NCBI RefSeq assembly: GCF_024612015.1
Contig: NZ_CP102512.1
Span: 7,502,001 to 7,566,000 of the forward strand
DNA length: 64,000 nucleotides
Origin: Streptomyces sp. CA-210063
GTDB taxonomy: Bacteria > Actinomycetota > Actinomycetes > Streptomycetales > Streptomycetaceae
Direction of reading: 5' to 3'
The notes under the pieces were generated by a model. The model worked only from the letters and a program-made list of their open reading frames with translations, made no database searches and was not told the DNA's origin. The position numbers were made by a program, and so were the translations under genes. Shown here piece after piece: positions 43,180 through 52,183 of this stretch. Positions within the stretch are counted from its first letter, which is position 1. Every line of letters starts with the position of its first letter.

Positions 43180-45372
43180 CTAATCGATACTTGCAAGTTC
43201 AACTTCTGGCCAGCTCTTCATCTCTGCTGAAGCGGCCTTTTCGTATGTCGTCGCACGTAGAACCGCCCGCGCCACGGCATCCGCGTCCGAGAGTGTGACC
43301 GAATCCACTCCCGGTCGGGCGCCCGCCGCCGTCACCCAGTGCACGCCCTCCGTGGGTACGCCGAAGGCGAACCGCCGTGGGTGCGCGGCACCCTGACGGT
43401 TGATCAGACGGTACGGCCGTGGTGTTACGTCCAGCCCACCCGTCTCGTAACCATCCACCCGGTGCGGGCGGCATCCGCCCGTCCGCAGCAGTCCGGCGAG
43501 CAGTTCGTCGGCGGTCCTGCGCAGGTCCGGCTCCGGGAGGCGGGCCTCGACGACCGTGGTCACCCGGACCGCCGAGCCCGGCACGTCGGGCGAGTGTGCC
43601 AGCCAGGTCCCGTCCTCCGGCCGTACCTCAAGGCGCGGGCCGAGCACCGTCAGGACGCCCGCCTCGATCAGCGCGGACATCTCCTCGATACGGCTGCGGG
43701 GCGGGCCGATGGACAGGAACGCGTTCAACGGCGTGTACCAGCGGTCCAGATGCTCCCGGCGCGACGCGCCGGCCAGCCCGCCGTGGTCCACGATCAGCCG
43801 CAGCTCGTTCCGCAGGTCCCGCAGCACGTCCAGCGCCGCCTTCACCGGCCCCTCGACGTTCCCGAGCGCGGCTTGCGCGGCGTCCTCCCGCAGATACCCC
43901 AGCAGCCAGCCCCGCCAGTCCTCCGGGCCCGCGAACTCCCGTCCCGTATACGGCCGCGAAACCCGGCCCCACGACCAGCGCTCGGCCTCCGCGACCCCGA
44001 ACTCGTCCAGAACGGCGGCCTCTTGGGCGGAACGATGGGGCGCGGCGAGGAAACGGTCGCGGAAGGCGCGGCGGGACGCGTCGTCGGCGGGACCGTCGCA
44101 GGGGGCGTCGAGGAGCTCGCACGACGGGCCGTGAAGCGACTGGTGCGGCATATCGCCACGCGTACGGCCACGCGGACCGCCCTGGGAATCGCTGCCGGAA
44201 GCGCTGCCGGAATCGCTACGGGAATCGCTGCCGGAATCGCTACGGGAATCGCTGCGGGGATCGCTACGGCAATCGTTGCGGGGATCGCGGCACGTGGCCG
44301 AATCCGAGGCCCCCAACACCCCCTCGTAGTAAACCGTTTCGACCTCCTTCGCCACCAACGGCCATATCTCCGCGAGGAAGTCGGGCGCCTCCCCGGAGTC
44401 CGAGCGTTTGCGGAGGCCGGCGATCACCTCGGGGGTCAGGACGAGCGGGGTGTGGCGGCCGTAGGGGCCCTTGGCGTTGTCGCCGCGCGCCTGGTAGGGG
44501 ACGCCGCGCCGGGAGCCCGCGTAGAGGCGGGGCTCGCGGCCGGAGGGGACGTACCGCAGACGCCGCTTCTCCCGGGACCGGTCGTCGCGATCGTCGCCGT
44601 CGTCGTGTACGAAGCGGCCGCCCCGGCCGGTCGTCAGCAGGGCCATGTGGTCGAAGAAGTTGAGGCCGAGACCGCGCAGGAGGACCGGTTCGCCGGGGGC
44701 TACGGGGGAGAGGTCGAGGTCGGCCGGATTGGCGGGCGGGAAGTGGCGCAGGCCGTGGCGGGCGGCGTACGCGGTCAGGTCCCGTTCCGCCCGGTCCGGG
44801 ACCGTGGGGAGATGGCCCTGGGCGAGGACCACGGCGGCGAGGCGGGTGAGGACGCGGCCGGTGGCGAGGGTGAGCCGCTGGGCGCCGTCGGGGGCGTCGT
44901 CGAGGCGGACCGCCCGGGTGCCGTGGACCTCGACCCGGATCTCGGGCGGCGCGCCGCGCACCACCTCGGCGAAGACCCACTCCAGATAGCGCCCGTACTG
45001 GGCCCGCGTCGGATAGTCGTCGGGTCCCAACTGGCCCGGCCCATCCGCCCCGCCCGACTCCCCACTCGCCCACTCGTACAGGCTCGGGCCCGGACGTATC
45101 GGGCCCGAGCAGTCCACGCTCTCGTCGGTGAAGAGGGTGACCTGGGAGGCCACGGTGTTCATCAGCAGGTGGGGGGACTGGGCGGTGCGCCACACCCGGC
45201 CCGGCCCCGGTGGCGCGGGGTCGATGACGTGGACGGTCAGACGGGTGCCGGGGCGGAGCAGTTCGGGGGCGGAGGCGCAGAGACGTTCCAGGACGCTGGT
45301 GCCGCGCGGGCCGGCGCCGACGAGAGCGATACCGATGTCACTGATCCCTGAGAAACCTGGAATGTCCGACAA
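43180..45372 (-). CDS. Large FAD/NAD(P)-binding protein with Ser-Asp repeat insert
   Basis: 730 residues from TTG 45372 (GGGAG 8 bases upstream). The N-terminal Rossmann motif VGAGPRGTSVLERL (about 18-31) and the later HLLMNTVASQVTLFTDE text fit the FAD-NAD(P)-binding family (PF13454-like), related to N-hydroxylating monooxygenases. The long C-terminal half has no second strong motif. An insert of about 35 residues (SDSR, SDSG, SGSDS repeats) from 12-base DNA repeats interrupts the middle, near residue 365-395. Flavin-dependent redox role likely; substrate unknown. Longer than siderophore monooxygenases (~440 aa), so not a standard one. Codon bias is normal. Confidence 0.83.
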   Translation of the reverse strand: MSDIPGFSGISDIGIALVGAGPRGTSVLERLCASAPELLRPGTRLTVHVIDPAPPGPGRVWRTAQSPHLLMNTVASQVTLFTDESVDCSGPIRPGPSLYEWASGESGGADGPGQLGPDDYPTRAQYGRYLEWVFAEVVRGAPPEIRVEVHGTRAVRLDDAPDGAQRLTLATGRVLTRLAAVVLAQGHLPTVPDRAERDLTAYAARHGLRHFPPANPADLDLSPVAPGEPVLLRGLGLNFFDHMALLTTGRGGRFVHDDGDDRDDRSREKRRLRYVPSGREPRLYAGSRRGVPYQARGDNAKGPYGRHTPLVLTPEVIAGLRKRSDSGEAPDFLAEIWPLVAKEVETVYYEGVLGASDSATCRDPRNDCRSDPRSDSRSDSGSDSRSDSGSASGSDSQGGPRGRTRGDMPHQSLHGPSCELLDAPCDGPADDASRRAFRDRFLAAPHRSAQEAAVLDEFGVAEAERWSWGRVSRPYTGREFAGPEDWRGWLLGYLREDAAQAALGNVEGPVKAALDVLRDLRNELRLIVDHGGLAGASRREHLDRWYTPLNAFLSIGPPRSRIEEMSALIEAGVLTVLGPRLEVRPEDGTWLAHSPDVPGSAVRVTTVVEARLPEPDLRRTADELLAGLLRTGGCRPHRVDGYETGGLDVTPRPYRLINRQGAAHPRRFAFGVPTEGVHWVTAAGARPGVDSVTLSDADAVARAVLRATTYEKAASAEMKSWPEVELASID
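44185..44291 (+). repeat. 12-base tandem repeat inside the FAD protein gene
   Basis: About nine units of GGAATCGCTGCC or variants (alternating GCTACG, GCTGCC). Each unit gives four residues, so changes in number keep the frame and lengthen or shorten an Asp/Ser linker. Confidence 0.8.
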
Positions 45373-45568
45373 GGGGGTAACTCCCGTGCGAGTGGGGCGC
45401 AACGTGGGGCGCGGTGCGGCGACCGCCCGCCGGGAAGCGGACGGTCCGCCTCATCATGCCGTCGCACACCACGGGAGAAGAGCCCTGGGACCGATCAGGC
45501 GCGCCCGGTGTGGGATGCCTCACGAGCATCTCGGACAACAGGGGCAACAACCGTGTGCAATGGGTGCA

Positions 45569-47272
45569 TTAGGGGGTGAGAGCCGACTCGGTCGCCGTCT
45601 CCAGTCGTGCCTTTCCGCCGTTCCGCGCCCGCGCCCGGTCGAGCCGTAGCCGGGCCGAACGGCCCTGCAGCGTCAGCGTCATGAGGTGGTTGCCGAACCA
45701 GGGGCCGCCCGTCCTGCGCCAGTCGATCGAGGGCCGCGCTCCCCGCCCGTGCCGCCCGAACCACCGGCCGAGGGCCCGCCCCGTGCCGCTCCAGCCGAAG
45801 CGGAAGCCGAGCTTTATGGAGAGCGGGATGGAGTTGTGCACGGGCGAGCAGGTGAGTTGGAGGACGCGGGCGTCGGGGCCGCCCGGATCACCGTCGGGGG
45901 CACGGCCCGAATCACCGCCGGAGCCCCCCGGATGACCGCCCGCGTCGCCCTCCGGCCACGACGGTTCGGCGATGTACGCGTGGTGCACGTCCCCGGAGAG
46001 CACGAGCACGGTCGCCGGGGCGTCCGCGCCCGAACCCGCCTCGGCGATCAGCCGGGTCAGGCCCTCGAAGGAGGCGGGGAAGGCCGCCCAGTGCTCCAGG
46101 TCGGCGCGCTGCCGCAGGTCCTCCCCGAACCGCGCCCAGCGGTCCCCGCGCTCGCCCCGGCAGAGCGCGGCGCTCCAGGCCTCGGCGTCGTGCACGAGGT
46201 GGGGCAGCAGCCAGGGCAGGGACGTACCGATGAGGAGATGGTCGTACGAGCCCCGCGCGTCCAGCGCCTGGGTGCGCAGCCACTCCGTCGCGTCGGGGTT
46301 CAGCATCGAGCGGTTCCCCTCGTCGAGGACGCGCGCGGCCCGGGTGTCGAGCATCAGAACACGTACGCGCCCGAAGTCCCGCCGATAGCTCCAGCGGACC
46401 GAGGCCGGGTCCTGGTCGGCTTGGGAGGCGTGGGCGCGCAGCGCGTCCGTACCGTCCGGGGTGGCGCGTACGGCGGCGTGGACCGGGTCGGCGGCCAGTT
46501 CGGCGGGGGAGAGGTTGCCGAGGTGCTGGTGGACCCAGTACGACATCAGGCCGCTCAGGATGCGCTCGCGCCACCAGGGGGTGGTCCGCATGTCGGCGAG
46601 CCAGGCCTCGCTGGTGTTCCAGTCGTCTATGACGTCGTGGTCGTCGAAGATCATGCAGCTGGGGACGGTGGAGAGCAGCCAGCGGATCTCGGGGTCGAGC
46701 CAGGACTCGTAATAGAGGTGGGTGTACTCCTCGTAGTCCGCCACCTGGTCGCCCGGCGGGTCCGTCAGGTTCCGGCGGGCGGCCAGCCACTGGCGGGTGG
46801 CCTTGGAGGTCTCGTCCGCGTACACCTGGTCGCCCAGGAGGAGGAGTACGTCGGGGCGCTCGGCGCCCGGTTCGGCGGCCAGGTGGGCCGCCAGGGTGTC
46901 CAGGGCGTCCGGGCCCACCGGGTCCGGTTCGCCGGCGGGCGGCGCGGCCCAGCGGCAGGAGCCGAAGGCGACCCGGACGGTGTCGCCCTCGGCCGGGGTG
47001 CGGATCTCGGAGGGCGGGAAGGCCGAGCCGGGCTCGGGCCACACGGGCGTGCCGTCCAGCAGGATGTCGTACGCCGATGCCGTGCCCGGCGTGAGTCCCG
47101 TCACCGGGACGAGCGCGTAGTGGTGGCCGGCGATCTGGAAGGTGCGGGCCTCGCCGCCCCCGCCGCCGGCGCAGCGCACCTCGGCGACGCAGGGACGGCT
47201 CGCCTCGACCCATACGGTCGCGGACGAGCCGTCCACATATCTCAGCAGTGGTCCCAGGCGCAGCCCCGCCAT
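45569..47272 (-). CDS. phoD: PhoD-type alkaline phosphatase
   Basis: 567 residues. PhoD signature text is present: LLLLGDQVYADETS (metal Asp), FDDHDVIDDWNTSEAWLADM, and SGDVHHAYIAE near the end. PhoD enzymes are Ca/Fe phosphodi- and monoesterases released under phosphate starvation. No signal peptide or Tat motif is visible before residue 30 (MAGLRLGPLLRYVDGSSATVWVEAS), so this may be a cytoplasmic paralogue. Starts ATG 47272. No PHO box could be recognised. Confidence 0.85.
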   Translation of the reverse strand: MAGLRLGPLLRYVDGSSATVWVEASRPCVAEVRCAGGGGGEARTFQIAGHHYALVPVTGLTPGTASAYDILLDGTPVWPEPGSAFPPSEIRTPAEGDTVRVAFGSCRWAAPPAGEPDPVGPDALDTLAAHLAAEPGAERPDVLLLLGDQVYADETSKATRQWLAARRNLTDPPGDQVADYEEYTHLYYESWLDPEIRWLLSTVPSCMIFDDHDVIDDWNTSEAWLADMRTTPWWRERILSGLMSYWVHQHLGNLSPAELAADPVHAAVRATPDGTDALRAHASQADQDPASVRWSYRRDFGRVRVLMLDTRAARVLDEGNRSMLNPDATEWLRTQALDARGSYDHLLIGTSLPWLLPHLVHDAEAWSAALCRGERGDRWARFGEDLRQRADLEHWAAFPASFEGLTRLIAEAGSGADAPATVLVLSGDVHHAYIAEPSWPEGDAGGHPGGSGGDSGRAPDGDPGGPDARVLQLTCSPVHNSIPLSIKLGFRFGWSGTGRALGRWFGRHGRGARPSIDWRRTGGPWFGNHLMTLTLQGRSARLRLDRARARNGGKARLETATESALTP

Positions 47273-47357
47273 CGGTGATCACCCTCCTCCGTCGCCCCGT
47301 ACGGTACGGAACGACGGAGGCCGGCGGGGAGGTTCCGGGTCACAACTTGGGGCTGGT

Positions 47358-48002
47358 TCAGCAGCTGGCCAGGTAGCTGGTGAGCGCGCTCTTCTCGGCC
47401 GAGTCGACGGAGAGGTCGTAGTAGTACTTCACCTGGACCCAGGCGCGGACGTACGTGCAGCGGTAGGACGTGACCGAGGGCATCCACTCGGCCGGGTCCT
47501 GGTCGCTCTTCGACTGGTTCACGTTGTCCGTGACGGCGATGAGCTGCGGGCGGGTCAGGTCGTTGGCGAAGGCCTGACGGGTGGCGCTGCTCCAGCTGTC
47601 GGCGCCGGAGTCCCAGGCCTCGGCCAGCGGCACGAGGTGGTCGATGTCGAGGTCGGAGGCGGCGGTCCAGGTGGCGCCGTCGTAGGGGGAGTACCAGGAG
47701 CCGCTGGTGGCGGCGCAGGCGGAGCTGGTGACGACGTTCGAACCGTCGCGCTTGAGGACCGTCTCGCGGGTGTTGCAGGTGCCGCTGATGGTGATCCAGT
47801 GGTTGAACAGGTCCCGGTTGTACCCGGTGCGGTCCTCGGTCGCCACGGTCAGGCTCGCGAGGTAGGTACGGGCGGTGGCGGCGCTGACGGGGGTGGGCAG
47901 CGCGGCGGAGGCGGTCGGAGCGTTGAAGAGCGCGACGGAGGCTATCAATCCGCTGAGCGCCGCGAGTATGCTGACTCGTCGACGCGCGTAGAACCTGCGC
48001 AT
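47358..48002 (-). CDS. Secreted HNH-family nuclease
   Basis: 214 residues. ATG 48002 has AAGGAG 4 bases upstream. A signal peptide (RRFYARRRVSILAALSGLIASVALFNAPTASAA, cleaved about 34) exports it. The HNH/DUF1524 core is ASDLDIDHLVPLAEAWDSGAD, then NDLTRPQLIAVTDNVNQSKSDQDPAEWMP: DH, N and H/K/E positions as in the family. Two cysteine pairs suggest disulfides outside the cell. It should cut nucleic acid for nutrient release or defence. No immunity gene is visible beside it, consistent with a secreted nuclease. Confidence 0.9.
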   Translation of the reverse strand: MRRFYARRRVSILAALSGLIASVALFNAPTASAALPTPVSAATARTYLASLTVATEDRTGYNRDLFNHWITISGTCNTRETVLKRDGSNVVTSSACAATSGSWYSPYDGATWTAASDLDIDHLVPLAEAWDSGADSWSSATRQAFANDLTRPQLIAVTDNVNQSKSDQDPAEWMPSVTSYRCTYVRAWVQVKYYYDLSVDSAEKSALTSYLASC

Positions 48003-48198
48003 GGGAACTCCTTGTGGGGCCGGGGGTGTTGGGGCGCGAGCGATTGAAGGGTCGCGTCGCTGTGTTACCGGCGGATGTGCGTCTGGTGAGAAGCTAATGA
48101 CGTGTGCATGACACGACAAGGGTTGCGTCGTGATTGATGGGCGCGTAGGGGGTGGGGGCGCTTGGGTTGTGGTGCGGGTGCGGGTGCGTCGTGGTTGC

Positions 48199-48220
48199 TC
48201 GCGCAGTTCCCCGCGCCCCT
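48199..48220 (-). repeat. Interspersed palindromic element, copy 8
   Basis: Core TCGCGCAGTTCCCCGCGCCC with GTGGTTGC in front, the reverse of the GCAACCAC flank seen at copy 7. Between the nuclease promoter and the riboswitch. Confidence 0.9.
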
Positions 48221-48305
48221 AAAAGACCAGGCCCCACTCACCCGCAGCCGCCACACGACCCGGCGCCCCGATCCCCTAGGCGACCCGCGTATCATGGGCC
48301 GCGCA

Positions 48306-48409
48306 GAAGGGGAGTAGCTCTTCGCCGGACCGTCGACATACTGCTCAGCTCGTCTGAGCCGGCGCCCGGAGGCAGGTCCCGTGATTCGGGACCGGCCAGC
48401 GAGACCTTC
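48306..48409 (+). ncRNA. yybP-ykoY (manganese) riboswitch
   Basis: The conserved pieces occur in order: GAAGGGGAGTAGC at 48306, GTCGACATAC in the middle, and CCAGCGAGACCTTC at the end (P1 closing strand). This is the yybP-ykoY consensus. Internal stems (CTCAG/CTGAG; GGTCCCGTGATTCGGGACC) are intact. It senses Mn2+. It lies about 95 bases ahead of a GDT1/UPF0016 gene, a family that exports Mn2+, so high Mn2+ should turn the exporter on. Confidence 0.95.
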
Positions 48410-48505
48410 GGCAAGCAGTGCACCCATGACCGTGTGCTGCCGTGCCGAGGTGTCGCGACAGCGGATGATTTCTCTCGGTGGGGCGGCCCGACCGATTGAG
48501 GAACT

Positions 48506-49087
48506 TTGATCAGCTTCAGTGTCACGGCGCTCGTCTTCGGCGTCGTCTTCCTCGCCGAACTCCCCGACAAGACCGCGCTCGCCGGTCTCGTCCTCGGCAC
48601 CCGTTACCGCGCCTCGTACGTCTTCGCCGGAGTCGCGGCCGCGTTCGCCGTGCATGTCGCGCTGGCCGTGGCGGCGGGAAGCGTCCTCACGTTGCTGCCG
48701 CAGCAGATCGTGCACGCGCTGACGGGTGTGCTGTTCCTGGGCGGCGCGGCGATGCTGCTCATGAAGGGGGACGAGGGCGACGAAGAGATCCGGAAGCCCG
48801 AGAACCAGAGTTTCTGGAAGGTCTCGGGCGCCGGCTTCATGCTCATCCTGGTCGCCGAGTTCGGGGATCTGACGCAGATCATGACGGCGAACCTCGCGGC
48901 CCGCTACGACGATCCGCTGTCCGTCGGCCTCGGCGCGGTCCTCGCCCTGTGGGCCGTGGCCGGGCTCGGCATCGTCGGCGGCAAGGCGCTGATGAAGCGG
49001 GTGCCGCTGACGCTGATCACCCGGGTCGCCGCCGTGCTGATGGTGGCACTCGGTGTGTGGAGTCTGTGGGAAGCCGTGGCGGGATGA
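48506..49087 (+). CDS. GDT1/TMEM165 (UPF0016) Mn2+ transporter
   Basis: 193 residues, six helices in two related halves. Both halves carry the hallmark E-x-G-D-(K/R)-(T/S): AELPDKTALAGLVLGTR (Pro in place of Gly, about 18) and VAEFGDLTQIMTANLAA (about 117). The family exports Mn2+ or exchanges it with protons. Start is TTG 48506 with GAGGAAC 5 bases upstream, or the in-frame reading gives MISFSVTALV. Controlled by the Mn2+ riboswitch just before it. A second half ends RVPLTLITRVAAVLMVALGVWSLWEA. Confidence 0.93.
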   Translation: MISFSVTALVFGVVFLAELPDKTALAGLVLGTRYRASYVFAGVAAAFAVHVALAVAAGSVLTLLPQQIVHALTGVLFLGGAAMLLMKGDEGDEEIRKPENQSFWKVSGAGFMLILVAEFGDLTQIMTANLAARYDDPLSVGLGAVLALWAVAGLGIVGGKALMKRVPLTLITRVAAVLMVALGVWSLWEAVAG

Positions 49088-49110
49088 GTGAGGGGGTGGC
49101 GGTGCCCCGG

Positions 49111-49136
49111 TTTGTTTTGTACCGTAGAGGAACAAA
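49111..49136. promoter_or_regulatory. A/T-rich dyad before HAD gene
   Basis: TTTGTT (49111-49116) and AACAAA (49131-49136) are perfect inverted arms with a 14-base centre. Stands out in GC-rich surroundings in the 229-base gap. Possible operator or promoter of the HAD gene. Confidence 0.4.
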
Positions 49137-49316
49137 GTGGCTCCCGCCCGCACTCCCTGACCGGTGGGCGGGGCCACCTTGTCCCTCCGGGGCCGCCTGG
49201 TCCTTCCAGGCCGGGGCTCCCGCGTTCCCGGCCGGACGGCCGGATCTTCGGGGCTCGCGGTTCCGGACTCCCGGGGCCGGCCTTCGCGGCCCCCTTCCCG
49301 CGCCTTGGAGCTGCTG

Positions 49317-49985
49317 ATGACGGCCACCACCGTTCTGACCGCCCGTGCCCTCCTGCTGGACATGGACGGCACCCTCGTCAACTCGGACGCCGCCGTCGAA
49401 CGCGTCTGGCGGCGCTGGGCCGAGCGGCACGGGCTGGACGGCACCGAGATCATGAAGGTGGTGCACGGCCGCCAGGGGTACGCCACGATGGCCGTGCTCC
49501 TGCCCGACCGGCCCATGGAGCAGAACCTCGCGGACAACGTGCGGATGCTGGCCGAGGAGACCGCCGACGTCGACGGTGTCGTCCCCATACCCGGCGCGCC
49601 GGAGTTCCTCGCCTCCCTCGTCGCCGACGGTGTGCCGCACGCCCTGGTGACCTCGGCGGACGTCGCCCTCTCCACGGCACGGATGGCCGCCGCCGGGCTG
49701 GCGCTGCCGGGGGTGCGCGTCACCGCCGAGTCGGTCGGCGCGAGCAAGCCGGACCCCGAGGGCTTCCTGAAGGGCGCCGCCGAGCTGGGTGTCGCCCCCG
49801 AGGACTGTGTCGTCTTCGAGGACTCCGGGGCGGGCATCGAGGCCGGCCGGGCCGCGGGGATGCGGGTCGTGGGCATCGGGGAGCGGGCGCGGTCCCATGG
49901 GCCGGATGTGGTGGTGCCGGATCTGACAGGCGTGCGGGTCGAGGTGACCGAGGGCGGGGCGATCCGGGTGCACGTCGGCGGTTGA
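49317..49985 (+). CDS. HAD-family sugar-phosphate phosphatase
   Basis: 222 residues. Motif I is [20 protein letters not shown] (Asp nucleophile and acid), followed by a small helical C1 cap. Motif II is ALVTSADV, motif III KPDPEGF, and motif [20 protein letters not shown]. This is the beta-phosphoglucomutase/2-deoxyglucose-6-phosphatase-like group, so a sugar-phosphate substrate is likely. ATG 49317 has GGAG 7 bases upstream. An upstream in-frame extension from 49164 lacks family similarity. Stands alone after the Mn2+ transporter. Confidence 0.9.
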   Translation: MTATTVLTARALLLDMDGTLVNSDAAVERVWRRWAERHGLDGTEIMKVVHGRQGYATMAVLLPDRPMEQNLADNVRMLAEETADVDGVVPIPGAPEFLASLVADGVPHALVTSADVALSTARMAAAGLALPGVRVTAESVGASKPDPEGFLKGAAELGVAPEDCVVFEDSGAGIEAGRAAGMRVVGIGERARSHGPDVVVPDLTGVRVEVTEGGAIRVHVGG

Positions 49986-50366
49986 TCGCGCTGACGGCGG
50001 CCCAGAAGCTCTGCCCAGCCCGGTGAACCGTCGGTGCCATGGCCCAGGCCGGATGGCTCGGCGGGCGATGCCGTCGGCCGAGCGCATGACGCTCGCGTCG
50101 GTGCCTGGAACTCGATCCCGTGGGACTCGATCCCGTGGGACTCGGAGACGTGGACGATGCGGGCCGTGGGGGATGCGGGCCGTGGGGGACACCGCCGAGG
50201 TGGGCGGGGCGCCCTGGCCCTGATGCCGTTCCGTGCTCTGCTCCCGGCCGCGCCGAGGGCGTCGGTCCCGGGTGGCTTCGGGTGCCGATTCGCCCCCGTC
50301 CGGCGGCGGTTGCCGAGCCGGCGGACGGGGGCGATGACCTGCTTGGGGCGTTCGGGGTGGTGGACC
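49986..50366. repeat. Gap with two short tandem repeats
   Basis: 381 bases without a recognisable gene. Two copies of CTCGATCCCGTGGGA (50111-50140) are followed by two copies of GATGCGGGCCGTGGGG (50156-50187). Flanking sequence is non-coding by codon usage in every frame I checked. The repeats lie between a plus HAD gene and a minus ABM gene. Confidence 0.7.
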
Positions 50367-50687
50367 TCAGCCCTCGGTCTTCGGGCCCGTCTGCTGGAGG
50401 ACCTCGAAGCTCCAGAGGGTCGAGTCGGAGGCGGCGGGCTTGGGGCGTTCGCCGCCGCCCTGGTGGGCCTGCTTCATGGGGCCCTCCATCCACGCCTGGA
50501 AGGCGTCCTCGTCGCGCCAGCGGGTGTAGACGAGGTAGTTGTCGGTGCCGTCGACGGGGCGGAGGAGCTCGAACCACTCGAAGCCGTCGGAGTTCTCGAC
50601 CACCCCGGCGCGGGAAGCGAACCGCTTCTCCAGCACCTCGCGCTGCTCGGCCGGAACCGTGAGGACGTTGATCTTGACGATGCTCAT
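50367..50687 (-). CDS. Antibiotic biosynthesis monooxygenase-fold protein
   Basis: 106 residues with an ABM ferredoxin-like fold. Core text: IVKINVLTVPAEQREVLEKRFASRAGVVENSDGFEWFELLRPVDGTDNYLVYTRWRDEDAFQAWM. Family members oxidise small aromatic or polyketide substrates without cofactors, or bind/degrade heme (IsdG-like). No heme-binding His-Asn-Trp set can be confirmed here. ATG 50687 has GGAT 8 bases upstream; M at 50702 would add a few residues. The C-terminus (RPKPAASDSTLWSFEVLQQTGPKTEG) is a short tail. Not near a biosynthetic cluster. Confidence 0.85.
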   Translation of the reverse strand: MSIVKINVLTVPAEQREVLEKRFASRAGVVENSDGFEWFELLRPVDGTDNYLVYTRWRDEDAFQAWMEGPMKQAHQGGGERPKPAASDSTLWSFEVLQQTGPKTEG

Positions 50688-50854
50688 GCCTTCATCCTGC
50701 ATCACGCGAAGGGGAAGGGCGTGGGCCGACCCCCTCCACCGGCTGCCGAGCACCGGCCTGGGCGTACCGGGCGGTTCTCGCCGGCCGGGGCGCTTGGCGG
50801 GGGACCTCGGCTCGACGCCCACCCCGGTCCCGCCCCGCCGGTCCCGCCCGCCCG

Positions 50855-52183
50855 TCACGGCTCCTTCGTCTCGGACTCCAGGCGCTCCCGGGTCACCAGG
50901 CCGTAGACGCCCGGCTCTTCCCTGTCCTGCGTGATGCCGCGGCTGTTCTGGTAGAAGGTGACGGCCTGTTGGACCTGGCTGTCGTAGCTCTCGTCGATGT
51001 CGCCGTTGTATAAACCCAACTGGCGCAGCCGGAGCTGTAGTTCGGTGACCTCGGGGTCGTCGTCGCCGAGGCGCAGCGTCTTGGGGACGACGAGCCGGCT
51101 GTCGTCCGCGCCCTCCGCTCCGGCGGCCGACGAGCCGTCGGAGGCGCCGGCGCTGGGCGTGCTCTGCGTCGGCGTGGCCGAGGCGGACGCCGACGGTGAA
51201 CCGGACGACCGCGCGGGTGAAGGAGACGAGGACGGGCTCTTCCGGGGGCTCGGCGGCGGCGCGTCGCTCGACGGCGCCGCCGCGGGCGCCCCGCCCCCGC
51301 CCTCCCCGGACGGCTCCACCGGCGACGCCTCCCCGTCGGGCGACGTGTCCGGCGCGCTCGCCCGTACGTCGTCCGGCAGCGCGTGGTCCCGCTCCGGGGC
51401 GTCGTAGGAGAACAGCCCGCTCGCGAATGCGGCGGTGGCCATCGCGCCCGCGGCGGCGGTTGCCGCGAGGGCCACGACGATTCCCCTACGGCGTCGGTGT
51501 CGACGCCCGGGGTGCCGCGCCGAAGCCGAAGAAGAGGCGGGCGAGGTGGAGGGGCCGGGCGACGGCGCCGACGGGACCGATGGGCCACCGAACAGGGGTG
51601 ACGGGACCGGCGGTGCCGACGAGGGCGATGACGGTGACACATACGGCGAGGGTGACGCGTAAGGCGTTGAGGCCGACGCGTAAGGCGATGAGGGCGACGC
51701 GTAAGGCGTAGAGGGCGACTGCGGTGTCGGGGAAAGCTCCCCGCTCGATGAGGCGCCCGGCCCGTTTTCCCTCGCCTCCCCGTCCAGATCCTCGAACAGC
51801 CGTACGTCCGTCGCGTTCGGTCGGGTCGCGGTCGCCGCCGTGGTCACCGGCATGGCGATCGTCGGAGTGTGGTCGGGCATCGACGTGCCCGGTACGGCCG
51901 GGCCTGGCCCCGGCTCCACCCGCCCCTGCTGAATCGTTAAGGCTTCATCGTTCCCGGCGCGGCCTTGGGGATGTTCGGCGCTGCCGGCGGGCTCGTTCTC
52001 GTCGCCCAGCTCCACATAGGGCCGTATCCGGAGGGGGTCGAAATCCTCCGCGGCCGCCGCCTCGGCCGTACGCGCTTCGAGAAGGGCCTCGGACGCGCGG
52101 CGGCCGCACGCGCAGGACGGCGTGCCGTCCGAGGCCCTGGGTGTGGAGCACTCCGGGCATATGTGACTGTTCGGTTCACTCAT
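50855..52183 (-). CDS. Membrane peptidoglycan-binding protein with N-terminal zinc ribbon
   Basis: 442 residues. Opens with CPEC...CACG (zinc-ribbon type, residues 9-26), then a low-complexity region (about 60-240) with repeated SPYAS units. One membrane helix (GIVVALAATAAAGAMATAAFASG) leads to a second Ser/Pro-rich stalk and a C-terminal peptidoglycan-binding domain (LRLGDDDPEVTELQLRLRQLGLYNGDIDESYDSQVQQAVTFYQ). ATG 52183 is preceded by GGGGAGGAA. Probably links a cytoplasmic zinc domain to the wall. The DNA behind the repeats is a 21-base tandem array at 51654-51716. Confidence 0.85.
   Translation of the reverse strand: MSEPNSHICPECSTPRASDGTPSCACGRRASEALLEARTAEAAAAEDFDPLRIRPYVELGDENEPAGSAEHPQGRAGNDEALTIQQGRVEPGPGPAVPGTSMPDHTPTIAMPVTTAATATRPNATDVRLFEDLDGEARENGPGASSSGELSPTPQSPSTPYASPSSPYASASTPYASPSPYVSPSSPSSAPPVPSPLFGGPSVPSAPSPGPSTSPASSSASARHPGRRHRRRRGIVVALAATAAAGAMATAAFASGLFSYDAPERDHALPDDVRASAPDTSPDGEASPVEPSGEGGGGAPAAAPSSDAPPPSPRKSPSSSPSPARSSGSPSASASATPTQSTPSAGASDGSSAAGAEGADDSRLVVPKTLRLGDDDPEVTELQLRLRQLGLYNGDIDESYDSQVQQAVTFYQNSRGITQDREEPGVYGLVTRERLESETKEP
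51654..51716 (-). repeat. 21-base tandem repeat in the wall-binding gene
   Basis: Three units of 21 bases starting GACGCGTAAGGCG. They encode the SPYAS-type units of the low-complexity region. Unit number can change without a frameshift. Confidence 0.8.

Larger units (their letters stand above)
48003..48505. other. Nuclease/transporter divergent gap
   Basis: 503 bases without a protein gene. From left: start side of the nuclease with an A/T-richer promoter patch (48070-48130), element copy 8 (48199-48220), then the riboswitch (48306-48409) and its expression platform (48410-48505). Nothing else recognised. Confidence 0.6.

Noticed and set aside
44185..44291. CRISPR-like array
   Set aside because: The repeat is a 12-base protein-coding tandem without spacers; no cas genes exist in the window.
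47358..48002. Toxin with immunity pair
   Set aside because: The HNH protein has a normal signal peptide and no adjacent small immunity gene; it is better described as a secreted nuclease.
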